Shown here piece after piece: positions 37,818 through 46,510 of a stretch of DNA of 64,000 nucleotides. Numbering within the stretch: position 1 is the stretch's first letter; each line of letters begins with the position of its first letter. Where the stretch lies: NCBI RefSeq assembly GCF_001544535.1, contig NZ_FCON02000021.1, forward strand, positions 1 to 64,000, written 5' to 3'. This DNA is from Caballeronia choica (GTDB lineage Bacteria; Pseudomonadota; Gammaproteobacteria; Burkholderiales; Burkholderiaceae). The translations under genes were made by a program, and so were the position numbers. The notes beneath the pieces are model-generated. The model saw only the letters and a list, made by a program, of their open reading frames with translations. It ran no database searches and was not told the origin of the DNA.

Positions 37818-38690
37818 TCAGACGGCACGCCGTTTGCGGTCGATCATCTGAAGGATCATCGGCGTGAAGATCAACTGCATGGCGATCCCCATCTTCCCGC
37901 CGGGCACGACGATCACGTTTGGCCGGCTCATGAACGAATCGCGCAACATGGTGAGCAGATAGGGGAAGTCGATACCCTTGGGATGGGTAAAGCGGATCAC
38001 GACAAAGCTTTCGTCGGCGGTGGGAATGTCGCGAGCGGCAAACGGATTCGACGTATCGACCGTCGGCACGCGCTGAAAATTGACATGCGTGCGACTGAAC
38101 TGCGGACAGATGTAATGGGCATAGTCGGGCATGCGGCGCAGGATGGTGTCCATGACCGCCTCCTGCGAATAGCCGCGCAGGTTCTTGTCGCGATGCAGCT
38201 TCTGGATCCATTCCAGATTGATGATCGGCACGACGCCGACCAGCAGGTCCGCGTGCTGCGCGACATCGATGCCGTGACCCGCGAAGCCGCCATGCAGCCC
38301 TTCGTAGAAGAGCAAGTCGGTTTCGTCCTCGATCCCGAACCACCGGGTGAACGTGCCAGGGTCCTGCCCATGCTGCGCCGCTTCGATCTCGTCGTGCAGG
38401 TACTTGCGCACCCGGCCCCGGCCGGTCTGCGCATAGTCGCGAAAGAGCGCTTCGAGTTCTTCGAGCAGGTTCGCTTCCGGACCGAAGTGGCTGAACTGCC
38501 TGCGGCTGTCTTCGGCTTCCTTCATCGCGACACGCATCGCGGTGCGGTCGTAGCGATGAAACGCGTCCCCTTCGACCACCTGCGCGTTCAGCTTCTCGCG
38601 CCGGAAGATGTGCTGGAAGCTCTTCATCACGGTGGTGGTGCCGGCTCCGCTCGAGCCGGTGACCGCCACGATCGGGTGTCTGATCGACAT
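37818..38690 (-). CDS. prkA: Phosphoribulokinase
   Basis: A 290-aa proteobacterial class I phosphoribulokinase, making ribulose 1,5-bisphosphate from ribulose 5-phosphate and ATP. The P-loop GSSGAGTTTV, the substrate region VVEGDAFHRYDR, FSHFGPEANLL and VPIINLEWIQKLHRDK are all present, as are the C-terminal MSRPNVIVVPGGKMG and QLIFTPMIL, so it looks fully functional. I placed the start at 38690 (MSIRHPIVAVTG). It sits between fbp and gph, but no RuBisCO gene lies in the window. In Methylorubrum a phosphoribulokinase makes RuBP as the effector of QscR, and a QscR-type gene lies at 52.8 kb. Confidence 0.95.
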   Translation of the reverse strand: MSIRHPIVAVTGSSGAGTTTVMKSFQHIFRREKLNAQVVEGDAFHRYDRTAMRVAMKEAEDSRRQFSHFGPEANLLEELEALFRDYAQTGRGRVRKYLHDEIEAAQHGQDPGTFTRWFGIEDETDLLFYEGLHGGFAGHGIDVAQHADLLVGVVPIINLEWIQKLHRDKNLRGYSQEAVMDTILRRMPDYAHYICPQFSRTHVNFQRVPTVDTSNPFAARDIPTADESFVVIRFTHPKGIDFPYLLTMLRDSFMSRPNVIVVPGGKMGIAMQLIFTPMILQMIDRKRRAV

Positions 38691-38785
38691 GGTGAAACTC
38701 TCATCGGACAAGGCTTGGTTGACGTGCGGCATCTCCACGCGGCGAAGCGCTTCGCGCAGGTCGCGGGGTCCGTCGCGGGGCGCAT

Positions 38786-39874
38786 TCAGATGCGTGCCTC
38801 CGGACGGAACAGCGAACGTTCATTGAAGAGCGGCGAGACGAATGGCTTGTCGACGCCGTTGTCGTATTCACGGTGATAGCGTTCGAGCCGCTCCACTTCC
38901 GCCTTCGAACCGAGGATCACGGGCACATGGTCATGCAGCGCCTCCGGCTCGGCATCCACGATCCGCCCGCGCCCGGTGCTCGCAAGCCCGCCCGCCTGCT
39001 CGACGATGAACGCCATCGGGTTCGCTTCATGCAAGAGCCGCAGGCCGCCGGAATGGCTCGCCCTGTGACGATCGCGCGGGTGAAGGTACACGCCGCCGCG
39101 CATCAGCAACCGATGCACGTCGGCGACCATCGACGCGACCCAGCGCGCGCTGAAATCCTGCTGGCGCTCGCCTGCGCTGCCGGCCCGGCATTCGCGCACA
39201 TAGCGCAGCACGGGTGGCTCCCAGAAGCGTTCGTTCGCGGCGTTGATCGAAAACTCCGTCGCCGGCGCGGGAATGCGAATGAACGGATGCGTGAGCAGGA
39301 ATGCGCCCGCGTCGCGATCCAGCGTGAAGCCGTGCGTGCCGAGGCCGACGGTCAGCACGAGCATCGTCGCAGGACCGTAGATCGCATAACCCGCGGCAAG
39401 CTGCTCGCGGCCGTTGCACAGAAACGCCGCGTCCGAAACCGGCTGGCCCGCGCGTCTGCGCAGCACCGAAAAGATCGAGCCGACCGCCACGTTCAGACCC
39501 GTGTTCGACGATCCGGCGAGCGGATCGAGCACCACGAGATACTCGCCGCGCGCGCCGCCCGCGCTCGTCTCGCGGGCGATATTCGTCGCGTCCGACACCA
39601 GCCCCGCCACGCACGCGTTGCGCTCGCACATCGCGACGAACTCCGCATTCGCCGCGAGTTCCAGATGCTTGCGCTCGTCGCCGTGAGCGTCGACACCGCC
39701 TTCCACGCCGCCCGCGTGGTCGAGTGCGCCGCGCGCGACAATCGACGTCACCGCGCGCACGGCGCGGGCGATGTCCTGAAGGAGGACCTGAAGGCGCGGG
39801 CGGTCCGTTTCATCGACGGTTTCGCGCAACTGTCCGACAAGAAACTCGGGCAAGGTCATAGGGCGTTGGTGCAT
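38786..39874 (-). CDS. cbbF: Class I fructose-1,6-bisphosphatase-like protein with an altered metal site
   Basis: A 362-aa class I FBPase homologue. The fold-defining segments are present: SIFSVLRRRAG, AGYAIYGPATMLVLTVG and HEANPMAFIVEQAGG. However, the metal-binding motif DPLDGSSNID reads DPLAGSSNTG, replacing an invariant metal-ligand Asp by Ala. The SEE motif reads SDA, losing the usual Glu pair. The late metal-ligand Glu in HEANPMA is kept. Activity is therefore doubtful. GAGG precedes the ATG at 39874, and a 29-codon ORF ends right upstream. It shares an operon with phosphoribulokinase and gph. Confidence 0.8.
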   Translation of the reverse strand: MHQRPMTLPEFLVGQLRETVDETDRPRLQVLLQDIARAVRAVTSIVARGALDHAGGVEGGVDAHGDERKHLELAANAEFVAMCERNACVAGLVSDATNIARETSAGGARGEYLVVLDPLAGSSNTGLNVAVGSIFSVLRRRAGQPVSDAAFLCNGREQLAAGYAIYGPATMLVLTVGLGTHGFTLDRDAGAFLLTHPFIRIPAPATEFSINAANERFWEPPVLRYVRECRAGSAGERQQDFSARWVASMVADVHRLLMRGGVYLHPRDRHRASHSGGLRLLHEANPMAFIVEQAGGLASTGRGRIVDAEPEALHDHVPVILGSKAEVERLERYHREYDNGVDKPFVSPLFNERSLFRPEARI

Positions 39875-39881
39875 GGTCGCC

Positions 39882-39971
39882 TCACTTCAGGATGGTTGAA
39901 AGGTCGACGTACCGCGGGGCGGCTTGGAGCCGCGCCAGTTCGTCAGCGGAAAGTCCAGGCGATACGGCCAT
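39882..39971 (-). CDS. Small ORF (29 aa) upstream of fbp
   Basis: ATG at 39971 follows a near-ideal Shine-Dalgarno AAGGAGG (5 bp spacing). It encodes 29 residues beginning MAVSPGLSADELARL and ending YVDLSTILK. The stop lies within the ribosome-binding site of fbp, a layout typical of translational coupling or a leader peptide. There is no signal peptide or known motif; a short amphipathic helix is likely. It is too short for confident calling by coding bias. Confidence 0.5.
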   Translation of the reverse strand: MAVSPGLSADELARLQAAPRYVDLSTILK

Positions 39972-40092
39972 GCGTTCCTCCTTCGCGTACGTTGTCTCGT
40001 TGCTCGTGTGCCGTGGCCGGCATCTTTCGTATGGAACATCTCAGAGGTTGACCGGACAATGACCCGGCGTTGGTTCGAGGGTACGCCAGCGC

Positions 40093-40515
40093 ATGATTCA
40101 GTCAAAGACAGTTATTCTTAGCCATCCTATAAGGCCGAGCTTATCTTCCGGCTTCGTCGCCGCCCGCGAACTTGCTCACCGATATGGAACCGTGGTTCGT
40201 GCGCTCGCCCTGCGCCAGCTTCAGACACAGCAATTCGACTTGCAGGAATTGCGCCATGAGACGTTCTTGTCGTGCGAAGCGGGCTCGGGAACGCGCACCG
40301 TCGCCGATCTGATGCTGCGCAATCACCTCTTCACACCGGCAGGAATCGTCACGCTCGACAGCGACGAATCGGGGAAGCAGGCGATGATGGCGAGCATGGG
40401 CATCAGCCTCGTATCCCTGCATACGCCAAGGCTGGAACTGCGTACGCGCGAGATCGCGATCCCTCCAGGTAAACGGAACGCCCATCGCTCGGACGTGGCT
40501 GAACGTCCGTATTAG
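40093..40515 (+). pseudogene. Remnant of a CbbR-like LysR regulator (effector domain only)
   Basis: The frame contains a recognisable piece of a LysR/CbbR effector-binding domain: LQELRHETFLSCEAGSGTRT, then SDESGKQAMMASMGISLVSL and a short C-terminal stretch. It aligns by eye with the matching region of the intact LysR protein at 52770-53684 (MREPGSGTRLAMERFF, SSNEAVKCGVHAGMGLSVV). The helix-turn-helix and the first half of the effector domain are missing. It lies divergent from fbp-prk, exactly where cbbR sits in Calvin operons, so it is most likely a decayed cbbR. Confidence 0.65.
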
Positions 40516-40961
40516 CGCCGGGCACCTGTCGCCAACCTGCCATGCATTTCGCCGCTTTCTGATCGGACATACAGGACCCCGCGCTAACGAGGGATTCGCG
40601 GAAGCCGCAAAAAAGCTCGCGCGATGCACGTCTCGCCAGACGCTGGAGCGTTACAGAATGTCTTCGTAACAGCACATGTCGGCGGCGCGCGGCAAACCGG
40701 TCCTGTCGTTAGCGGATGCGCGAATCGCGCGTGAGCGAATGCGCGCCTCCGATGGACGCAAGCACCATCCGCATGGCATGGCGCTTGCGTTGGTCGGGGC
40801 CTGCCAGCCGTCCCGTCATGGACCGAAGAACCGCTCATGATCGCGTCCGCAAGGCCCAGCGCGTCGCTGCACCTCGAAGTCTTCAGGGGCCGAAACTCAG
40901 GCACAACGCTAGTTCAAACGCCCGCCGGCCATCGATTCACTTACCCCTTCGCCGAGGAAAG
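40516..40961. other. Non-coding stretch upstream of mtdB
   Basis: I see no supported gene in these 446 bp; open frames here lack motifs. No NarL-type dyad or clear sigma-70 promoter was found. It should include the mtdB-mch promoter. Confidence 0.4.
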
Positions 40962-41882
40962 ATGGAACGTCCGTTCATTCTCCATATGTTCACGCCCACG
41001 CGGCAGATGAGCCCTTTCGATGTCAACATGGCCGTCGATGCCGGCTATCAGATCGTCGTGCCTTACGCCGATGTCGGCGTCGATAACATCGCCGCTTTCA
41101 CGCAAGACGCGATCTTCTCGCGCGGTCCGAAAGGCGTCGCGCACACCGGCATTTTCATCGGCGGGCGCGATGTCGTCGTGGCCGCCGACATGCTGCGCAT
41201 CGCTCGAAAGGCCATGGTGCCACCGTTCGAGGTGTCGGTCTTCGCCGATCCGAGCGGCTCGTATACGACCGCTGCGGCCCTCGTCGCGAGCGTCGAGTCG
41301 CACTTGCTGCGCGCACGCGACACGGATCTTTCCGGCAAACGCGTTCTGGTACTCGGCGGAACCGGGCCGGTCGGCGTGATCGCCGCGGTGCTTGCGGCCC
41401 AGGCGGGTGCGCTCGTATCGATCGCGAGCAGTCGCGGCCTCGAAGCGGCAGAAAGCGCGAGCAGCCGGATCAACGAACGGTTCAGCGTGCAGACGGCAGG
41501 CGCCGATGCGCGATCCGGGGCCGCCGTTGCCTCGACGCTCGCCGAAACCGATGTCGTGTTCGCCGCGGCCGCCGCCGGCGTGCAGGTGCTGAGCGCGAGC
41601 CAACTGCAGTCGGCACCGCACCTGCTGATTGCCGCCGATGTGAACGCCGTGCCGCCAGCGGGCATCGAAGGCGTCGGCGTGATGGACGACGGCAAGTCGA
41701 TCGCAAATGGAAAGACGCTGGGCATCGGCGCGCTTGCCATCGGCAATGTCAAGTATCAGGTTCAGCGGCGTCTCTTCGAACAGATGCTCGCGACGAAGAA
41801 GCCGCTTTATCTCGGCTTCGAAGAAGCGCTCGCCATGGCGCGTGAGGTGCTCGCCGAGCGTCCCGCGCAAGCGGCCGCGTGA
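40962..41882 (+). CDS. mtdB: NAD(P)-dependent methylene-H4MPT dehydrogenase
   Basis: A 306-aa enzyme of the MtdB family. It oxidises methylene-H4MPT to methenyl-H4MPT in the cytoplasm. The N-terminus (MERPFILHMFTPTRQMSPFDVNMA) is characteristic. The dinucleotide site is VLVLGGTGPVGVIAAVLAAQ, near residue 125. GAGGAAAG precedes the ATG; an upstream in-frame extension has no family match. It forms a two-gene operon with mch, which catalyses the next step. Confidence 0.93.
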   Translation: MERPFILHMFTPTRQMSPFDVNMAVDAGYQIVVPYADVGVDNIAAFTQDAIFSRGPKGVAHTGIFIGGRDVVVAADMLRIARKAMVPPFEVSVFADPSGSYTTAAALVASVESHLLRARDTDLSGKRVLVLGGTGPVGVIAAVLAAQAGALVSIASSRGLEAAESASSRINERFSVQTAGADARSGAAVASTLAETDVVFAAAAAGVQVLSASQLQSAPHLLIAADVNAVPPAGIEGVGVMDDGKSIANGKTLGIGALAIGNVKYQVQRRLFEQMLATKKPLYLGFEEALAMAREVLAERPAQAAA

Positions 41883-41937
41883 ACCATCGATCGGGTCCGC
41901 CATCGCAACCCCGCCGAATTCATATTGAAGGTATCCC

Positions 41938-42966
41938 ATGAGCCAACATTCGCTGCCTGCCGATAGAGCGGCGTCGCAGGTACCGTTGAGCGTCAACGCG
42001 CTGACCCGGCCGTTACTTGTGCGATTGCTCGAACGTATGCGGCAAATCGGAATCGACGCGAGCCGCGACGAAACCGGCGTGCTGATGGTCGATGCGGGCA
42101 TTAAGGCGCCGGGCAGCGTGGCGGCGGGCGCCGCCATCGCCGAAATCTGCATGGGCGGGCTGGGCCAGGTGCGCGTGGGCGCGGCTGCTTCGAACAGCGC
42201 GCGCGACGAATGGCCGACCTTCGTCGAGATTTCCAGCGCGCAACCCGTGCTCGCGTGCCTCGCCAGTCAGTACGCGGGATGGAGCCTGTCCGCGAGCAAG
42301 GAAGAAACCGGCGGCAAGAAGTTCTTTGCGCTCGGCTCGGGTCCGGCGCGGTCGCTCGCGTGCAAGGAGCCGCTCTACGAGGAACTGCGCTATCGCGACG
42401 AGGCGCGTTCGGGTTGCCTCGTGCTCGAAGTGGACCGCGCGCCGCCCGCCGTCGTGATCGAAAAGATCCTGCGCGATTGCCGGCTCGGTCCTGCCAGTCT
42501 CACGCTGATCCTCACGCCCACCGCGAGCCGCGCGGGCACGACGCAGGTGGTCGCACGGGCGCTCGAAGTGGCACTGCACAAGGCACACGTACTGGGCTTT
42601 CCACTGGCCGACATCGTCGAAGGCACGGCGAGCGCGCCGTTGCCGCCGCCGGGGCGCGAGGCGATCGATGCAATGGGCCGCACCAATGACGCCATTCTCT
42701 ATGGCGGCCGCGTTCACCTGACGGTGACAGGCGCCGACGATGCCGCGCGCGATCTCGCGCGTCGGCTGCCATCGTCGGAATCGCGCGATTTCGGGCGTTC
42801 ATTCGCCGACATCTTCAAGGAGTACGACTACGACTTCTATCGAATCGACCCGGCGTTGTTCGCGCCGGCCGAAGTGTGGGTGAGCAACCTGACAACTGGG
42901 CGCACGTATCACGCGGGGGCCACGCGCTTCGATCTGCTCCATCCGCTCTGGCTCGATGAGGCCTAG
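41938..42966 (+). CDS. mch: Methenyl-H4MPT cyclohydrolase
   Basis: A 342-aa Mch protein, hydrolysing methenyl-H4MPT to formyl-H4MPT. Family stretches include LSVNALTRPLLVRLLERM at the N-terminus, VDAGIKAPGSVAAG, GGLGQVRVG, FPLADIVEGTASAPLPP and GRTNDAILYGGRVHL. The length is slightly above that of archaeal enzymes, as usual in bacteria. It lies 55 bp after mtdB and ends against the folB-like gene on the other strand. Confidence 0.95.
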   Translation: MSQHSLPADRAASQVPLSVNALTRPLLVRLLERMRQIGIDASRDETGVLMVDAGIKAPGSVAAGAAIAEICMGGLGQVRVGAAASNSARDEWPTFVEISSAQPVLACLASQYAGWSLSASKEETGGKKFFALGSGPARSLACKEPLYEELRYRDEARSGCLVLEVDRAPPAVVIEKILRDCRLGPASLTLILTPTASRAGTTQVVARALEVALHKAHVLGFPLADIVEGTASAPLPPPGREAIDAMGRTNDAILYGGRVHLTVTGADDAARDLARRLPSSESRDFGRSFADIFKEYDYDFYRIDPALFAPAEVWVSNLTTGRTYHAGATRFDLLHPLWLDEA

Positions 42967-43000
42967 GCGCAGCGAAGCCGCGCCTCCCCGCGTTCGAGAA

Positions 43001-43016
43001 CCCGGCTTCGGCCGGG
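43001..43016. terminator. Hairpin between convergent mch and the folB-like gene
   Basis: CCCGGC-TTCG-GCCGGG is a 6-bp stem with a stable tetraloop, 35 bp after the mch stop and 15 bp after the minus-strand folB-like stop. Neither side has a strong T-run. Confidence 0.4.
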
Positions 43017-43030
43017 CGTTAATGTCAATG

Positions 43031-43561
43031 TCAAAGCGAAGACGACGGCGGAAACATGCCCGCCCCGAGCAGTGCCAGGCTGACTCGTTCGCGCCGCGGC
43101 ACGCGAGCGCTGCCCGATGCCTCGCAGCGCCGCTCGATCGTTACGCCCACTGCCCTCACATTCGGAAACTTGCGCGGCTTCACGAGCGAGACGCGTACCC
43201 AATGCGCGCCAAAATCCTCCAGCAGCGTCTGCGCAATCGCTTCGGCCAATCCCTCCAGCAGTTGCATTCCATGTGCGGCCAGCAGGCCTTCCAGTGCAGC
43301 ATGCACCTTGCCATAGTCGATCGTGTCGGCAATATGGTCGGTCTCGCACGCACGGCTTTTCGGCAGCCCCGCCCACAAGTCGATGCGCACCGGCTGCTTC
43401 TCATGCAGTTCCTCGGGATCGATGCCGATCACCGTCTCGCTTTCGAAGCCTTCGATAAAGATGATGTCCATCGCCTGCGACGGGTCCTCGCCCGCACGCC
43501 GCGCGCCATGGGCCGAACGATCCGGAAACCGCTCGAAGATGCTGCTGTCGATCGAATTCAT
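43031..43561 (-). CDS. Dihydroneopterin aldolase-like protein of the H4MPT cluster
   Basis: A 176-aa FolB-fold protein. The core begins MDIIFIEGFESETVIGI and carries the expected aldolase segments DTIDYGKVHAALEGLL and GLAEAIAQTLLEDF plus VSLVKPRKFPNVRAVGVTIER. A 30-residue extension precedes the core, and its ATG at 43561 has AGGAG upstream; a start at 43471 would give a standard-length FolB. The place within the methanopterin gene cluster suggests a pterin step in H4MPT synthesis rather than folate, by context. Confidence 0.82.
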   Translation of the reverse strand: MNSIDSSIFERFPDRSAHGARRAGEDPSQAMDIIFIEGFESETVIGIDPEELHEKQPVRIDLWAGLPKSRACETDHIADTIDYGKVHAALEGLLAAHGMQLLEGLAEAIAQTLLEDFGAHWVRVSLVKPRKFPNVRAVGVTIERRCEASGSARVPRRERVSLALLGAGMFPPSSSL

Positions 43562-43878
43562 CGATGCTCCTGTGGCCTGGTTTTGAAGTGTCCCTTCCTT
43601 GGCGCATGCGCGATTCCGCGCAGCGCGACAGTCGTCATGCAAGAACCGCGCTAGGCACGAATGTCGCAATGGATATTTCATGCGACCAAGGCGGCGCCTG
43701 CATCGCAACGCGCAAGTGGCCGCCGCATCGCGTGACAGCGCCGTTGCGGCATCCGCATCGCCAGGCAAAGCGCGGTTGCGATGCCAACGGACGGTCACAT
43801 TGCGTATCGCAAGCTGCACAAACTGCTAAAGCCCGAATGACCCACCCACCACCAACGCGCGTGCGCTTAGGAGGCTGC

Positions 43879-44589
43879 ATGATCCGCTTGCTCATCAGTG
43901 TGCGTGACCTCGACGAGGCACGCGAAGCCGCCGCGGCTGGCGCGGCGTTCATCGATCTGAAGGAGCCGCGTGCGGGTGCGCTCGGCGCGTTGCCCGCGGC
44001 GCGCGTCGATTCGATCGTGCGCATGCTGCGCGCGGTGCATCCGGGCGTGCCGGTCAGCGCAACCATCGGCGACCTCGCGCCCGGCGATCACGCGGCAGTC
44101 GAGCATCACGCGGGCCTGATCGGTCGATGCGGCGTGGACTACGTGAAGGCAGGGGTGCCGCCCGGGCCGCACGCATGCGAGACGCTCAGGCGCATGCGCG
44201 CGTTGCAATGGAACATGGTTCCGGTGCTGCTCGCAGACGACGGCCTCGATCTTTCACTCGTCGAATATGCTTGCGCATTGGGCTTCCCGGCCGTCATGGC
44301 GGATACCGCACGCAAGAAGAGCGGCAACCTGTTCCATTGCGTGTCGCTTGGCGTGCTCGATCGCATGGTGCAGATCGCGCGCACGCATGAGGTCATGGCA
44401 GGGCTCGCGGGTGCATTGCGCCTGCCGGACCTGCCCCGCTTGCGTGCGCTAGGACCGGATTTCGCGGGGTTCCGCACGGCGGTCTGCACGGGCGCGCGCA
44501 CGGGCAGGCTCGACCCCGCCAAAGTGCGCGAATTGCGCGCGTTGCTGAGCGGCGCAAGCGAGCGCGTCGCTCAGGGCACGGCAGCGTGA
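43879..44589 (+). CDS. mfnB: (5-formylfuran-3-yl)methyl phosphate synthase
   Basis: A 236-aa TIM-barrel protein of the DUF556/MfnB family, which makes the furan precursor of methanofuran from two glyceraldehyde 3-phosphate. It starts MIRLLISVRDLDEAREA and has the family residues in FIDLKEPRAGALGAL and VDYVKAGV, with Lys active-site candidates in both. KSGNLFHC and AGLAGALRLPDLP are also typical. A clear GGAGG precedes the ATG. Its 3' end overlaps the convergent kinase gene by 19 bp. A methanofuran analogue is the carrier of the formyltransferase/hydrolase complex encoded downstream. Confidence 0.9.
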   Translation: MIRLLISVRDLDEAREAAAAGAAFIDLKEPRAGALGALPAARVDSIVRMLRAVHPGVPVSATIGDLAPGDHAAVEHHAGLIGRCGVDYVKAGVPPGPHACETLRRMRALQWNMVPVLLADDGLDLSLVEYACALGFPAVMADTARKKSGNLFHCVSLGVLDRMVQIARTHEVMAGLAGALRLPDLPRLRALGPDFAGFRTAVCTGARTGRLDPAKVRELRALLSGASERVAQGTAA

Positions 44590-45161
44590 AGCAACAGGTC
44601 GCGCATGCGCGGCCATTCGTTCTTGCTGAAGAGATCGACGGGGTATGGCGCATCGCGCGTGAGTTCGGCGAAACGGCGATCGAGCAGCCCGTCCGCCGAA
44701 TGTCGCGCGATGTCGTGCGAGCGTTCGATCGCGCAGGACTTCACGATCAGAAGGCGCTCGGCGTTCAGGCGATTCGCAAGCCACGCGGCAAGACTGTCGG
44801 ACGTGACATCCCAGCTCGTCAGCATGCTCGCCTCCTGCCGCATCATGTCGAGCGGCGCCCAGACGACCACGCGGCCGTCGTGCATCGCGCGAAGTATCTG
44901 CGCTTCAGTCGCGGCGATGACGAGGCTGCGGCATACGCCGCGCATCAGCAACGCGTGCTGCGCCATGGCGAGCACCGCCATGTTATGCGCGGCGACATCG
45001 TCGAAATCCCACACGGCCTGGTGTTCGCGCACCTGGTCGGCGAATCCGCCGCCGCCCGGCACGATCAGCACTCTTCCGCCGCCGAAGTCGCTCAGCTCGT
45101 TCAGCCAGCGTTTGAGCGACGGGTCGCGGCTCAGGCTGCCGCCAATCTTCACCACCCACAT
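44571..45161 (-). CDS. Amino-acid-kinase-fold protein of methanofuran biosynthesis (MfnE-like)
   Basis: A 196-aa small AAK-superfamily kinase starting MWVVKIGGSLSRDPSLKRWL. The nucleotide-phosphate loops are VVKIGGS and LIVPGGGGFAD, and VTSDSLAAWLANRL binds the base side. Short kinases of this type in archaea (MfnE) phosphorylate aminomethylfuran-methyl phosphate. In bacteria they recur in H4MPT/methanofuran gene clusters. I start at 45161; longer frames run into the neighbour. It follows the MfnF-like gene by 28 bp on the same strand. Confidence 0.83.
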   Translation of the reverse strand: MWVVKIGGSLSRDPSLKRWLNELSDFGGGRVLIVPGGGGFADQVREHQAVWDFDDVAAHNMAVLAMAQHALLMRGVCRSLVIAATEAQILRAMHDGRVVVWAPLDMMRQEASMLTSWDVTSDSLAAWLANRLNAERLLIVKSCAIERSHDIARHSADGLLDRRFAELTRDAPYPVDLFSKNEWPRMRDLLLHAAVP

Positions 45162-45189
45162 AGGCGCTCCATTCGTGGCTTCACGCGGT

Positions 45190-46287
45190 TCAGGCGAACA
45201 GCGCTTCGCTTGTCTCGCGCGTATCGGTATCGGTATCGGTGCGCAGCATGCCGACTGCCACGCATGGGGCGCATACCCGTGCCCATCCACGGGCCGCGTC
45301 GCCCGCCTCGCCCGCGTCGATACCGATGCCGGGCAGCGCATCGAAGCGCACCACGTCGCGGCCGAGCGGTTCAGCGAGCGCGTCCACGAGGAAAGCTCCA
45401 CACCCCGCCGCAATCAGCACGACGTTGTGCGCAAGCCCGGTGCGGCCAAGCACGCGGGTCAGATTCAGCGACAGGTGCGCGAGTTGCGCATCGCGCCACC
45501 GGTGGGCGAGATCCACCCAATCGTGCCCGGCTGCATCGCGTGCATCCCGGCCGATCATGCGGGCGAGACGCTGGCAGGTTCCGTGGCGATCCTTCGCGCC
45601 GCCATCGGCTGCCGGCTGCTGGTCGTGCAATGGATCGAGCGCGCCGGTCAGCCGGTACACATCGGCGGTGGTCGCGAAGAATTCGTTCATCACGTTGTAG
45701 TGCTCCCCGCAAAACCTGATGCGATGCGCGAGCGCGCAGAGCGGCGTGCGCACCACGCCCTGATACACCAGTTCGCCTGATTTAAGACGCCCCGCGTCGT
45801 CCGTGCCGCGCGCGACGATCCGGCCGTCCTGAATCGGGATCAGGTCCGTGGTGGTGCTGCCGATATCGACGAGCACCGCATGCGGAATCCGGCTTGCGAC
45901 CAGTTGAGCCGTCGCGAACCAGTTGGCCGAGGCGATCCGCTCCCAGTGAGCCGAGACCGAATCGAACGCGACCCAGCCGGCGGCACCGGCATAGAACGCG
46001 ATGCGCTCGCCGCAATGCGACGCGAGGCGCGCCGCGATCGCCGCGACGCCCGCCTCGCGATGCTCGAAAAGATCGGCCATTTCGCCGGTCATCGTCACCG
46101 CGTGGTCGGCGTGCGCCAGATCGGGCCAGCGCAGCGCGGCCTGCGCAAGCGCGTTGTCGACATGTTCGAGCCCCTGCCATAACGGACACGGCCATTGCGC
46201 GATGTCCCGCACGCGTCCGTCTTCGATGCGGGCCGCCTTGACATGCGCCCCGCCGATATCCCATCCGATCACGAAATCACGCGGCAT
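45190..46287 (-). CDS. H4MPT-linked C1 pathway protein, hydantoinase/ASKHA fold (MfnF-like)
   Basis: A 365-aa protein of the family known as H4MPT-linked C1 transfer pathway protein. It has an actin-like ATPase fold with phosphate loops GWDIGGAHVKAA at the N-terminus and LVDIGSTTTDLIPIQDG in the middle, then LIAAGCGAFLVDALA. By homology to MfnF it would join the aminomethylfuran unit to the tyramine part of methanofuran. The start at 46287 has GGAG 6 bp upstream; the ATG at 46305 is an alternative. It is probably in an operon with the kinase gene. Confidence 0.84.
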   Translation of the reverse strand: MPRDFVIGWDIGGAHVKAARIEDGRVRDIAQWPCPLWQGLEHVDNALAQAALRWPDLAHADHAVTMTGEMADLFEHREAGVAAIAARLASHCGERIAFYAGAAGWVAFDSVSAHWERIASANWFATAQLVASRIPHAVLVDIGSTTTDLIPIQDGRIVARGTDDAGRLKSGELVYQGVVRTPLCALAHRIRFCGEHYNVMNEFFATTADVYRLTGALDPLHDQQPAADGGAKDRHGTCQRLARMIGRDARDAAGHDWVDLAHRWRDAQLAHLSLNLTRVLGRTGLAHNVVLIAAGCGAFLVDALAEPLGRDVVRFDALPGIGIDAGEAGDAARGWARVCAPCVAVGMLRTDTDTDTRETSEALFA

Positions 46288-46510
46288 GCCGGCTCCGTTC
46301 TTCATGTTGCGTCCGGTGCGCATGGGAATGCACACCGCCGCGCGTGCGGGACACGTGCAGGTCACGCACGGATCGATTTCGCTCGCGACCGGCGCGCGAA
46401 CCCGATACCGTGCGTTCCATTGAAAACAGCCCGCGCGCGACGTCGGCATCCACCCAACCAGCGCCGCTGATATATTCGTACAACAGCCCATTCGTCATCG
46501 CTCATTCCCC

